Origin: Pyrenula massariospora
Lineage: Eukaryota > Ascomycota > Eurotiomycetes > Pyrenulales > Pyrenulaceae
Assembly (NCBI GenBank): GCA_021030905.1
Contig: JAGFMI010000022.1
Span: forward strand, 124,001 to 188,000
Length of the DNA: 64,000 bases
Direction: 5' to 3'
A program made the translations under genes and the position numbers. The notes beneath the pieces were generated by a model that was not told the origin of the DNA, ran no database searches, and worked only from the letters and a program-made list of their open reading frames with translations. Positions 23,014 through 31,626 of this stretch are shown here, one piece after another (position 1 is the first letter of the stretch; the number at the start of each line of letters is the position of its first letter).

Positions 23014-24158
23014 ATGATGCATTTCTCCACAGCCCTTAGCAGTGCTCTGTGGGCACACGCTGCTCTTCCAGCTGCTATGCCCCCTAGAGGTAAGAGTTAG
23101 CCAAGGACAAACCTGTCATTGATCTATTTGCCACTTAGGCTCCCCACTATCACCGCTCCGTATCGATGACAACTAAATGGAACTTAGGACAAGATCAAAT
23201 GTCCCAAGGCATCGAGACGGATGCTAGGGACATTGACACTAGCTCTACAGTATCTGATGATAAAGGCATTTACATGGGACACCTTCCGAGATATCTGGGC
23301 TCCGGCGCTGTCGCAAAACAGGATGAAACCATTAAAGAAGCTCGCGGCGGCATTTATGATCCTAGATTTGACAAAGCAGAACCGCCGCAAGGCGAAGAAA
23401 AAAGCGGCTTTCACCAGCGTGTCAAAGAAGCTCATGGCGCCCTCTACAATCCAGCATTTGAGCCGGACGAGCCGGAAGGGGACGAGAAAAGGGATGCGAG
23501 TGTCAAACGGGCTTACGGTGCGGCCCTCTACGATCCTGCATTTGAGTCGGACGAACCGGACGGGGAAGAGGACGAAAAAAGGGCTAGTAAGTCTCTCGAT
23601 ATCAGCCTTGCACACTTTGTCGGCAGCCTTGACAAGAAATCAGCTAGTTCTCGAAGCCTCGAACAGGGAGTCGCTCATCCAGCGGCCTTCGCTGGGCTTC
23701 ATCCTACCTATCCGCTGGGCATGTTCTTGCCATCAAGGGATAAGACGCTTGAGCGCAAGAGCACCTATCCCAATCTTTCGAAGGACCGTCTAAATGATGA
23801 GGAGCCTCCGGGCCTCTACACTCATGTTTCGCTCCCAAGCTCGAAAGATGGCGAGAATGGATATAATATGGATTCAATGGGCAGCGTGAAGAATGCATTT
23901 AGTGTTGAGCGTAGAGACGGCCTGCAAGCTCTGTATCCTCCGTCCAAGTCAGCCTGGTTCAAACCCATATCAAAGGAGCCAGAGATGGATCATGAGCATA
24001 ACAGTGAGCATGGAGATGACATAGCTTCGGCGGCGAGGGCACTTGAGCGTAGAGACGCGGTATACGTGGATAATAAAAAGTTTGTCGTCAACATCGACGA
24101 TCCAAAGGCCATCCATTTCGATCCGCCGCTTGGACAAGAGTGGGAGCGTGAGGTCTAG
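23014..24158 (+). CDS. Secreted repeat protein with KR sites; candidate UstYa-type RiPP precursor
   Basis: Two exons (intron 23090-23187) encode 348 residues. Residues 1-22 form a signal peptide (MMHFSTALSSALWAHAALPA). Residues 69-157 hold three imperfect units of about 30 residues: KEARGGIYDPRFD, KEAHGALYNPAFE and KRAYGAALYDPAFE, each followed by an acidic Pro/Gly tail (DEP-x-G-(D/E)). Units two and three end in EKR, a Kex2-type site, and a further KR precedes AYG in unit three. ERRD occurs twice later (FSVERRDGLQALY and ALERRDAVY). Signal peptide, Lys-Arg-bounded Tyr-containing repeats and a neighbouring UstYa gene are what dikaritin precursors such as UstA show. Against it: only three diverged units and a long nonrepetitive C-terminal half. 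It could instead be a Kex2-processed secreted protein of other function. The nested acceptor at 23138 would give a truncated product. Confidence 0.7.
23316..23582 (+). repeat. Three tandem imperfect ~30-codon repeats inside the secreted protein
   Basis: Units lie at 23316-23402, 23403-23492 and 23493-23582 (about 29, 30 and 30 codons). The best-kept part is Gly-(x)-(Ile/Leu)-Tyr-(Asp/Asn)-Pro-x-Phe-(Asp/Glu) followed by an acidic stretch with Glu-Pro. The units have diverged at the DNA level, so this is an old in-frame duplication and not a microsatellite. Confidence 0.8.
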
Positions 24159-24796
24159 GCCGGGGCTAACTGGGAGTTGAATGCTAATGTGAGGAAAAAT
24201 TGGCATTGGTAGTGGTAGGAAGCAATGAATCCTTGGTGTTCATCAAACCGTATGTTCAGACGTTTCAGCACAGAGCAGACAGAGGTCATGAGGTGGAAGA
24301 CGGTCGTTGTGTAAACATACGATTTGAATTCTTGAGCATGAAATCAAAGAGCCTCGCAGAAAGCTTTCAGATAGGGAGCAGTGAGAGAGCCCTGACTTAG
24401 GAAAGTGCATTCTGTGCATTGCGATTGTGTCCAAGCTTGCTGTCGATCAATGTTCCGTAGAAATGATGAAAAGCTCCTGAGGTGATTAGGGTTTAACCGA
24501 AGATCCACCGGGTCGCTTGGTGGACCCTGGACCCTGCCAAGAGCTCTACGTAAACAAACAGCCTTATCTGGAAAGTAGCTGTATCGGACATGCAAGGCTC
24601 CCAAGAGGACGTCCTGGGGCAACAGAAAATGCATTACTAACCATTATTATAGCAATCTGTCTTGGATACGTGTTGAAGTCGAGCTTCCTTCTGAGAAATC
24701 TCCTCGCGACAAAGGCGCTGCGACTTTCCGCCGAACAGCGCACTCTGTTCGAATTCGGCTCACAACCAGCCGCAATTCAATCATAACTCTCTCACG
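24159..24796. other. Intergenic, repeat protein to AT-hook gene
   Basis: No gene seen. The AT-hook promoter and leader must lie here. Confidence 0.5.
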
Positions 24797-27700
24797 ATGC
24801 CTCCGATAACATCCAACCCGCTTCTAAGCGCACACAACTCAAGCGATCTCTTCAGCTCTCCAGACCCTCTAGCCTCCTCTTTCAACAACAATGCCGCTCT
24901 CACTCCCCAGCCTACCTCACGCCGGCAATCCCCTGAACGACAAACTAAAACCTTTACGCGGCACGGTAATCCTGCGTCAACTTTACAGTTCAGCGATGTC
25001 ATTCTGGCGACGCCTACGAAACGCTCACCAGTCAAAGGCGGTCCAGAGGACCCGAGCCCATGGCGCATTCGTGTCACCGTACAAGCGGAGCCAGAAGAGG
25101 CACAAATCGGGGGTGAAGGCGTGTATGCGGAAGAAGTACAGTCACAGACACTAAGGGTTCCCCTGCGCGGTGGAGACGATGGTTCGCCCGTTGAGAGATC
25201 TGGGAGGCCTGGGAGAAAGTCAACGCCAACAAAGGCAAGGAGGAGGAGCTCGACCCCAGTGAGAAGGCGGAGAAAGTCGGTCACAGACCTAGATATTACA
25301 GTGCTCGGGGATGGGTCCGGTGATGAGGATGGGAGGCCACAAGCGAAGAAGCGGAGAGGGAGACCGAGAAAAAGTGTCGCAGCAAAGAGCAAAGAGCCGG
25401 AATCGGAGGAGCCACAAGTTGGAGGAAGTACAATTGGTGAGGATATTAGAGTTGGAAGGAATGCGATACGTGGAAAACCAAGGAGATCTAACGAGTTCAG
25501 CATCGCTGAAGATGGTCACGCTGACGAACCAATGTCGCAAACGTCCGACGCGAATAGAGATCTGTCGCCGTCAAACAGCGGAAGCGGACTGCGAGAGCTG
25601 GACCTTAACTGCGTTTCGCTAAGGTCGAAATCCTCGACGCGTTCGAAACATCGTCGTCTGGACCAGGAAGACAAATCCGCAAAGTTTAAGTCATCTGTGC
25701 CCAGTCTAAGCCTTCCAACCTCTTCTCAACAAGTTTCAAACTCTACCAACTATCCTACGCCCGATTCTTCGGTGCAAGATGAGGAAGATGCACAAAACCG
25801 CGGAGCTGAACCGTCAGTTACAAGCCCGCATCACGACCCAACTGACGAACATGGAGAGTTTGACACGATCATGGAGAGCGAAGGCTTTACGATGATTTCG
25901 TTAGATTCCCTATCGTCCACCAAACAGCAAACTCAGCCTTCGCCGCCAACTGAAGACAAAGATGACGGAAAGTCAAGCAGCTCGCATATATCGCCGCCTT
26001 CTGAAACGCCAGACCAAAGTGACCCCCGTGCTGCGATTACTAGCTCTCGATCACGGCCAATGACCCATCCTACGCACTCCCAAACACCCCTCTCCGCTAT
26101 ACCATCTCACCTCCGGCCCCGAAACTATGCCACCACCCATGACGCCGACAGCGACTCGGACATCTCTTCCTCAATGCCTACTCCTCACACGCCGTGGCAT
26201 CCTCTCCCCTTGAAAGCTCCTAATACCAAGCAGCAAACCCCGGCCCAGGCTGCGCCAACGCCCTTGTTGAAACAACTCTCCCCACCCCGAGCACCTTCTT
26301 TAGCCGCCACAAGGGCCACACCACCACGCCTTTCCCAGGTAGTTCGTGCTGGAATTGCGCTACAGGGTGTGCTCTCACCTGATGACTCAAGAACACAATT
26401 AGCCCAATTGACATCTTCTGCCATGCAACGGCCACAGTCAAAATTGACGAGTCCCTTGGCTGAGCAGAAGTTGCAGAACAGTACAGAAGGCGAAGCAAGG
26501 GAAAGACTGGATGACTTGTTTGGGGGCTTTGACTCAGGAACAAGAAGAGAGTTGAGGGCGGGATTAAGGTTTGGTGAGGAGCTTGCGAAAAGAAATGGGC
26601 GGAGATCGAATCAGAACTCGAGTTCTCCAATAGAACCACAGCTGAACGAGCGAGAGAAGGGGGCCGGTGCGGAAAGGAGCGGACCAGGGAAGGAGATCGG
26701 GTATCCAGATCTTTCTTCAGTGAAGAGCGTGCCACCTGCTACAGCGTCAAGCAATGGTCTGCCATCAGTGCAAGATACTCGACGAACGAACCAGCCCAGG
26801 CATGACGCTGATAAAAGTCGTGAGCTGCCTGGGCTGGCAAGCCTCGCAGCAGCTCGAGAGAGGGAGTGGCAACTAGAGCGCGAGGCCGTCAGTCAGAAGA
26901 TCCAAGACGCGAATGAAAACCAAGTCGTGGTCATTAACAGCGATAGTGACGATGATCAGGATGATCGTACCCACACAGGCGACGCGCAAGATGACGAAAG
27001 CGTAATCGAAGAGGATCAGAACCATCGGCCAGAAGATGAAGTTGCTCATCGAGGGTCCGATGATTCCATGGATGGAGACGTGGATGATTATGAAGACATC
27101 TGGCTTCAAGAAGCACATAACTCAAGCCAGAGCCTTGACAGCGCAAAAACTCCGAACAGCCACCACCACGACTCCTCTCCCCCAACAACTGGAGTGCGAG
27201 GTCTAGCTGCCCAACCCAGCCAAGAGAAGCCCCGTCGATGCCAAATTCCTAGCCCATGGAAGCGCGGCGAGGATGTCGACGTAGGCCAGAGTTCCATGAT
27301 TAAGGCGTCGGGGATCTTTTGGCAACGGCAGAGGAGTTCGGCGAGGAGCAGTACATCGGCGAGGTTGAGTGAACTAGCTGGGTGGGGCAAGAGAGGGAGT
27401 GATGGAGTTGATGTCGGGAGGATACTTGAGAGTGGTGGGAGGACTAGCATGCGCCAAAGCAGTCCGAACAAGGCACAAAGCGAGGCGGCTGTCGATCAAG
27501 AGAGCATTCTTAATGACGGAGAGTCAGAAGGCCAACCAGTAGGTGCTGCAGAAGAGGAAGAGAACGTCTTGGAAGTCGACCTGGATGAAGGCGAAGACTC
27601 GGAAATTGAGCCCGACAATTCAATCAGGATCGAGAGTGAAATTGGTGGTGAAACAGATGTCGAGGGCACCCTCGAGGATCCAAGCAGTCTACTACCACAA

Positions 27701-28807
27701 CAACACCAAGGGACCGCACAGCCTTCCTCTTCTTCCCCAACCCCCTCCCCTCGCTATCCAACGGTCACTAAGATCCCCGTCATATTCCACGACGACTTCA
27801 CTGCAAGCCATCGAGAAGAGACGTCGGAGCTGGCTCTCGCAGAGGGCGATGAAGAAGATGTAGCAGCACATGAAGAGGACGCTGTGACATCAGCTCTGCC
27901 TCGTCGGATACAAACTCCGATCTTAAAAAAATCACGTAAAAGCTCATCAACTAACAACGAGAACCCGAGCCCGCGCCGCGTGTCATTTTCGCCGGTTGTG
28001 AGGACGCGACACTTTGACCCGCCGAGCTTCAGCAGCAGTAGCAGCCGAGGATCTGAAGCGGATGCTAGAAACGAGGACAGAGACGCTGATGACAATGAAG
28101 AAGACGAGGAGTTCGATGAGAGCGGAAGCTCTTGGAAAACGGTCGGCACCGACTCAGAAAGCGACAGCAAGAAGCACGAAAAGACCTCCCCTACATCTTC
28201 AGCACCAGCATCGACCTGGCTAGGAAAAGTAACAGGCTGGTTCAGCGGGCCAAGCTCCTCAACCGCCGCCTCTCCATCCCCATCGCAGACCCTCCCTTCA
28301 ACCACACCACCCCCAGCACCCGCCCAAGACGACGCGAACACCACCACCACCCCTCCCCCCGTCCCACCCCCTCAACCCCTCCCCACATCCGGCCCCTTCA
28401 CAAACCCCCACTACCGCCTCCTGCACTACCTCCACCTCCTCTCCCGCTCCCGCTCCCCCCACGCCAAGCCCCACACCCACGCCCTCCTCCCCACCTCCAT
28501 CCGCCCGTCCATCCTCTCCCTACTGAACCGCGAGTTTGAAACCGCGTACCCCGACCAACCCGACAGCAAGTTCCTGTGGCGCATCGACGAGCAAGCCGTG
28601 CGGGTTGTGGAGGGGTTTGTGGGGTGTTTGGAGAGGGGGTGCTGGGTTGTTGAGAGGGGAGGCGGGAGGGTGGGGGTGGAGTTTTGTCGTGGTGATGATG
28701 ATGGGGAGAGGAGGGAGGTGGGGTGGGACGGGGTGGAGGTTGCGAAGAGGTTGTGTAGTATTGTTGTTGGGGAGGAGTGGAGGGCGGGGAGGACGGGGAA
28801 GGCGTGA
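24797..28807 (+). CDS. AT-hook DNA-binding protein, large low-complexity nuclear protein
   Basis: Single exon, 1336 residues. A clear AT-hook (KKRRGRPRKS, about residues 184-193) follows a basic stretch RRRSSTPVRRRRKS, so it should bind the minor groove of AT-rich DNA in the nucleus. Most of the protein is disordered: Ser/Pro-rich, with long Asp/Glu runs around residues 700-790 and 900-980. The only compact part is the C-terminal 200 residues, starting WLGKVTGWFSG and continuing with HYRLLHYLHLLSRSRS and FLWRIDEQAVRVVEGFV. This tail is probably the conserved domain of a fungal family I know only as AT-hook DNA-binding proteins. The start ATG is 24797-24799. The long minus-strand frames across it are by-products of its codon use. 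Confidence 0.88.
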   Translation: MPPITSNPLLSAHNSSDLFSSPDPLASSFNNNAALTPQPTSRRQSPERQTKTFTRHGNPASTLQFSDVILATPTKRSPVKGGPEDPSPWRIRVTVQAEPEEAQIGGEGVYAEEVQSQTLRVPLRGGDDGSPVERSGRPGRKSTPTKARRRSSTPVRRRRKSVTDLDITVLGDGSGDEDGRPQAKKRRGRPRKSVAAKSKEPESEEPQVGGSTIGEDIRVGRNAIRGKPRRSNEFSIAEDGHADEPMSQTSDANRDLSPSNSGSGLRELDLNCVSLRSKSSTRSKHRRLDQEDKSAKFKSSVPSLSLPTSSQQVSNSTNYPTPDSSVQDEEDAQNRGAEPSVTSPHHDPTDEHGEFDTIMESEGFTMISLDSLSSTKQQTQPSPPTEDKDDGKSSSSHISPPSETPDQSDPRAAITSSRSRPMTHPTHSQTPLSAIPSHLRPRNYATTHDADSDSDISSSMPTPHTPWHPLPLKAPNTKQQTPAQAAPTPLLKQLSPPRAPSLAATRATPPRLSQVVRAGIALQGVLSPDDSRTQLAQLTSSAMQRPQSKLTSPLAEQKLQNSTEGEARERLDDLFGGFDSGTRRELRAGLRFGEELAKRNGRRSNQNSSSPIEPQLNEREKGAGAERSGPGKEIGYPDLSSVKSVPPATASSNGLPSVQDTRRTNQPRHDADKSRELPGLASLAAAREREWQLEREAVSQKIQDANENQVVVINSDSDDDQDDRTHTGDAQDDESVIEEDQNHRPEDEVAHRGSDDSMDGDVDDYEDIWLQEAHNSSQSLDSAKTPNSHHHDSSPPTTGVRGLAAQPSQEKPRRCQIPSPWKRGEDVDVGQSSMIKASGIFWQRQRSSARSSTSARLSELAGWGKRGSDGVDVGRILESGGRTSMRQSSPNKAQSEAAVDQESILNDGESEGQPVGAAEEEENVLEVDLDEGEDSEIEPDNSIRIESEIGGETDVEGTLEDPSSLLPQQHQGTAQPSSSSPTPSPRYPTVTKIPVIFHDDFTASHREETSELALAEGDEEDVAAHEEDAVTSALPRRIQTPILKKSRKSSSTNNENPSPRRVSFSPVVRTRHFDPPSFSSSSSRGSEADARNEDRDADDNEEDEEFDESGSSWKTVGTDSESDSKKHEKTSPTSSAPASTWLGKVTGWFSGPSSSTAASPSPSQTLPSTTPPPAPAQDDANTTTTPPPVPPPQPLPTSGPFTNPHYRLLHYLHLLSRSRSPHAKPHTHALLPTSIRPSILSLLNREFETAYPDQPDSKFLWRIDEQAVRVVEGFVGCLERGCWVVERGGGRVGVEFCRGDDDGERREVGWDGVEVAKRLCSIVVGEEWRAGRTGKA

Positions 28808-29037
28808 AGATGGGGGTTGGGAGGGTCGGCGTTATGGGATGGCAAGATGCCAAGCATTAATTTCCTTTGGAACGGATACCCGATTTTGGAGGTGAAGATC
28901 ATTTTGATTGAACATGATATACACGTTTTCACATAAAAGGCTATTACATTTCAAGCGCCGCCTGGGTATCTACCTCGCTTCCAGCGTTTGCAATTTGGGA
29001 TTAGTTTACACCAATATCAGGGACATTGCCGCCGCAT
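28808..29037. other. Short gap between convergent genes
   Basis: No gene; 3' ends of the AT-hook (plus) and pseudokinase (minus) genes. Confidence 0.45.
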
Positions 29038-29169
29038 GCCGTCATCCCCTTCGATACCCGAATTGCGAACTCCGTAACGATCGCCGCCAGCTGGGATAAG
29101 ATAGTAAACATCCTTCCACACCCGAATGCCAACCCCGTCACGGTCGGCGCCAGCTAGAAAAGATAGTGA
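29038..29169 (+). repeat. Pair of diverged ~65-bp direct repeats
   Basis: Copy 1 (about 29038-29106) and copy 2 (about 29107-29169) share, in the same order, ACCCGAAT, a CCGT(A/C)ACG block, a CGCCAGCT block and GATAGT. They lie in the gap between the AT-hook and pseudokinase genes, just past the pseudokinase stop codon on the other strand. Function unknown. Confidence 0.6.
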
Positions 29170-31626
29170 TCACCTCCCAGGGGACCGCAGCGGCCAATCC
29201 GCCCTCTCAGTCAGCTCCCCATACGCTCCTGCCCTCGCCGCCGCGGCGTTTGCGTATCCGGCGTTCGGCTCCGGGGCCAGTTTGGCGAAGTCGGTGATCT
29301 CGGTCCCAGGATGAGTGATCGGGAAGTTCTGGGAGTCGAGACGGAAACGATAGTGCCGCTCTTCTTCGAGAGAGGCCGAGTTGCCGGAATCAGAGCCAGA
29401 AGAGTGGATGTAGAGTCTCGATAGGCGGCGAATAGGCTCTTGTTTGGGATCTGCTGGACTGAAGGGAGATCCTGTGGCCCATTGGTGGAGGGTTGCGTCG
29501 GATGGGTCTGTTGTGAGGTCGAATGTCTCGTTATGGTCGAATGAGGGTTCTAGGGGCGATTTTTCGGTTATGGTGGTGGGAAATTTGGAACGGAGAGTAG
29601 GGGTCTGCAGGTCGTCTGGCGGTCTGCGGCTTGAATGCCGTTCTGGGATCCCAGGGGCATATTTATTAGTTTCGCGCCTTCCTGCCCGGCTCCATTCTTC
29701 GTAGAGATTGGATAGATCGGGGGTCTTCTTGGCATCTTGATCGGTCTGCTCTGTGTTCTCACTCTCGTCTCCACAATGCAACCGAGCCACATTCGCATAC
29801 CTCCAAATACAATCAGCTAGCCGTTGCTGTGCCTGTGCTGCCTGGATTCGCCTCTCTGGCTCCTTTTGTAGGCACATCTTCAATATCTCCAACATAGGTT
29901 TCACCACCGCAAACGTCGATCCATTATCTTTCCGCTGTTTCTTCCGTGCTTCGTTCTCCAGTCCATCACACCAAGACTCTACTTGACCGAGATTCGCGTG
30001 AAAGCTTGCGTCAGCTAAGCCCCCTCCTCGGCCTGCGGTGCGATTCTTGGCTGAACGGTGCCGAGCAAAGGATGCAGCGCTCTTTTTGCAGAGAAAGGTC
30101 AAAATATCGACGGAGATAGCACCGAATGCGAAACAATCTGACAATAGAGCACTGTGTTCAGCTGATTCAAAAGTCTGGACCACTGCAGTGCGGGCGTTGG
30201 ATGCTGCTTTCAGGGTGTTGTTACTGCTCTGAGTAGATGCGGACGAACGTGAAGGGTTCCTCGTGTGGCCGATCCGCGCAGTGTTCCGGAAGCTCTGAAA
30301 ATTGGCATCCCGCCTTGAAAAGGTACGCTGTGAAGAAGGGTTGGATCCAGAGGAGTTCGACGACGAATTGATCGAACCCTTTCGAGTCCGGTCGAGAGAG
30401 CTACTGTCTTCATTCGAGGAAGAAGATTGGAGTTTCTTGAAAGATGGGGACACAGGCTCGTTGACGCGGTCCTGGAAGTCTGTAGCTAGGGGGGATGTGA
30501 TTTGAGGTATATCTGAAGTCCAGCTGGAACGCTCGCCGAACGAAGTCACGGACGGAGAATCCGATACTGGGCTAGTAGCAGCCGATGCGGATGGCTTTCT
30601 AGCTGTTCGTCCACCAGAATGACCCGTTATCTTTGCCGGACCGAACGTTTGCACAGTGGCCTTTCGTCGCCATTTCTCAGGTGGTGCGTATTGATATACT
30701 TCCATGTCGTTAGCGGCTTCCTGACCGCCGATCAGGTTAAACGCTTCGCTCTGACCGAGATATATCTGATAACGATCATCGATAAGAACGTTGGACGGTC
30801 GAATAGCTCCATGATTTTGGTCTTTAGAATGAAGCCATGCCAGTGCCCTCGCAAGGCAGTGCGGCCAGTTGACAACAAGTTCCCTCCGCTCTACCTTTTG
30901 CAATGTCTCAAAATGCTTGGGTGGGTCCTGCAAGAAAGACTTCAGTGTTACTTCTGTGGCAGGCTTTAGAAGGACCCAAGTGTCGCTTTTAACGGTGTAT
31001 GATGCATAGACTGATAATAGATGGTCATGTCTGATCCGCCTGAGTTGAGCAACTTCCTGCAGCACATCTTGCTCCGTCAAGGCGTCACTGGGCCGTCCAA
31101 GGGCAATCTTTTTTTGAACAAACACACTGGATGGTTCGTTGGGTAATCGGACTTTTTCGAGACCTTCGCGACTTAACAAAGGGAGGTTGAGTCGGAACCC
31201 AGTGGCTTCGACTGGAATGACCTCGTTGTCAGTAAAGCGGTCATGAGCGCCTTCCGTAATCGGCCGGACTAAGAATTTGAACTGTGCTTTATAGAAACGT
31301 TTGTCGAGACCAAAATCTGGATGAAAAGATAGTTTAAGAGAAGGTATGGCGGAAAGAGGAATCGGAAGGTCTCCATCATCGTACGATTCGTCGACCAGTC
31401 CGATAATCTGATCCGGAATTCCCACGTCGAGAAGGGTAAGAAAGAGTCGTCGCGAACGGGCCAGTATCCAATCCAAGTATGTATTATTCGTCAAACCATC
31501 TCCAAAGGCCAGGGTTCTATCCACCAAGTGCTGCTCTTCGGGATTCAACTGGTCAAGGACGAATTGCCGCGTCACCGTCGCTTGAATGGTTTGGTCCGTC
31601 CACCACGTGGATGATTGTGAGGGCAT
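29170..31626 (-). CDS. Protein kinase-fold protein, probable pseudokinase
   Basis: Single exon, 818 residues. After an N-terminal region of about 160 residues comes a kinase-like lobe: a VAIK-type Lys in FVQKKIAL, an alpha-C-like segment EQDVLQEVAQLRRIRHDHLL, and a catalytic-loop equivalent HGAIRPSNVLID (codons at 30790-30813 on the other strand). The HRD Asp is replaced by Ala and no DFG is seen; the corresponding position reads YLGQSEAF. The Gly-rich loop is also absent. It is therefore likely catalytically dead and acts as a scaffold. A long Ser-rich insert (about residues 330-480) interrupts the C-lobe. The second half has FGAISVDILTFLCKKS and MLEILKMCLQKEPERRIQAAQ, the usual end of a kinase domain. 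The start is the ATG at 31624-31626. Cellular role unknown. Confidence 0.8.
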   Translation of the reverse strand: MPSQSSTWWTDQTIQATVTRQFVLDQLNPEEQHLVDRTLAFGDGLTNNTYLDWILARSRRLFLTLLDVGIPDQIIGLVDESYDDGDLPIPLSAIPSLKLSFHPDFGLDKRFYKAQFKFLVRPITEGAHDRFTDNEVIPVEATGFRLNLPLLSREGLEKVRLPNEPSSVFVQKKIALGRPSDALTEQDVLQEVAQLRRIRHDHLLSVYASYTVKSDTWVLLKPATEVTLKSFLQDPPKHFETLQKVERRELVVNWPHCLARALAWLHSKDQNHGAIRPSNVLIDDRYQIYLGQSEAFNLIGGQEAANDMEVYQYAPPEKWRRKATVQTFGPAKITGHSGGRTARKPSASAATSPVSDSPSVTSFGERSSWTSDIPQITSPLATDFQDRVNEPVSPSFKKLQSSSSNEDSSSLDRTRKGSINSSSNSSGSNPSSQRTFSRRDANFQSFRNTARIGHTRNPSRSSASTQSSNNTLKAASNARTAVVQTFESAEHSALLSDCFAFGAISVDILTFLCKKSAASFARHRSAKNRTAGRGGGLADASFHANLGQVESWCDGLENEARKKQRKDNGSTFAVVKPMLEILKMCLQKEPERRIQAAQAQQRLADCIWRYANVARLHCGDESENTEQTDQDAKKTPDLSNLYEEWSRAGRRETNKYAPGIPERHSSRRPPDDLQTPTLRSKFPTTITEKSPLEPSFDHNETFDLTTDPSDATLHQWATGSPFSPADPKQEPIRRLSRLYIHSSGSDSGNSASLEEERHYRFRLDSQNFPITHPGTEITDFAKLAPEPNAGYANAAAARAGAYGELTERADWPLRSPGR

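Noticed and set aside
23316-23582. Repeats read as a CRISPR array or microsatellite
   Set aside because: Units differ at many bases, keep a reading frame, and encode conserved residues; fungi do not carry CRISPR arrays.
1-24158. ABC transporter as a certain member of the candidate RiPP cluster
   Set aside because: It is separated by a mannanase, an oxidoreductase, F-box and RING genes; distance does not support membership.
26220-28932. Several long minus-strand frames across the AT-hook gene
   Set aside because: They arise from the biased codons of the plus-strand gene, show only low-complexity sequence, and have no starts or splice sites that make sense.
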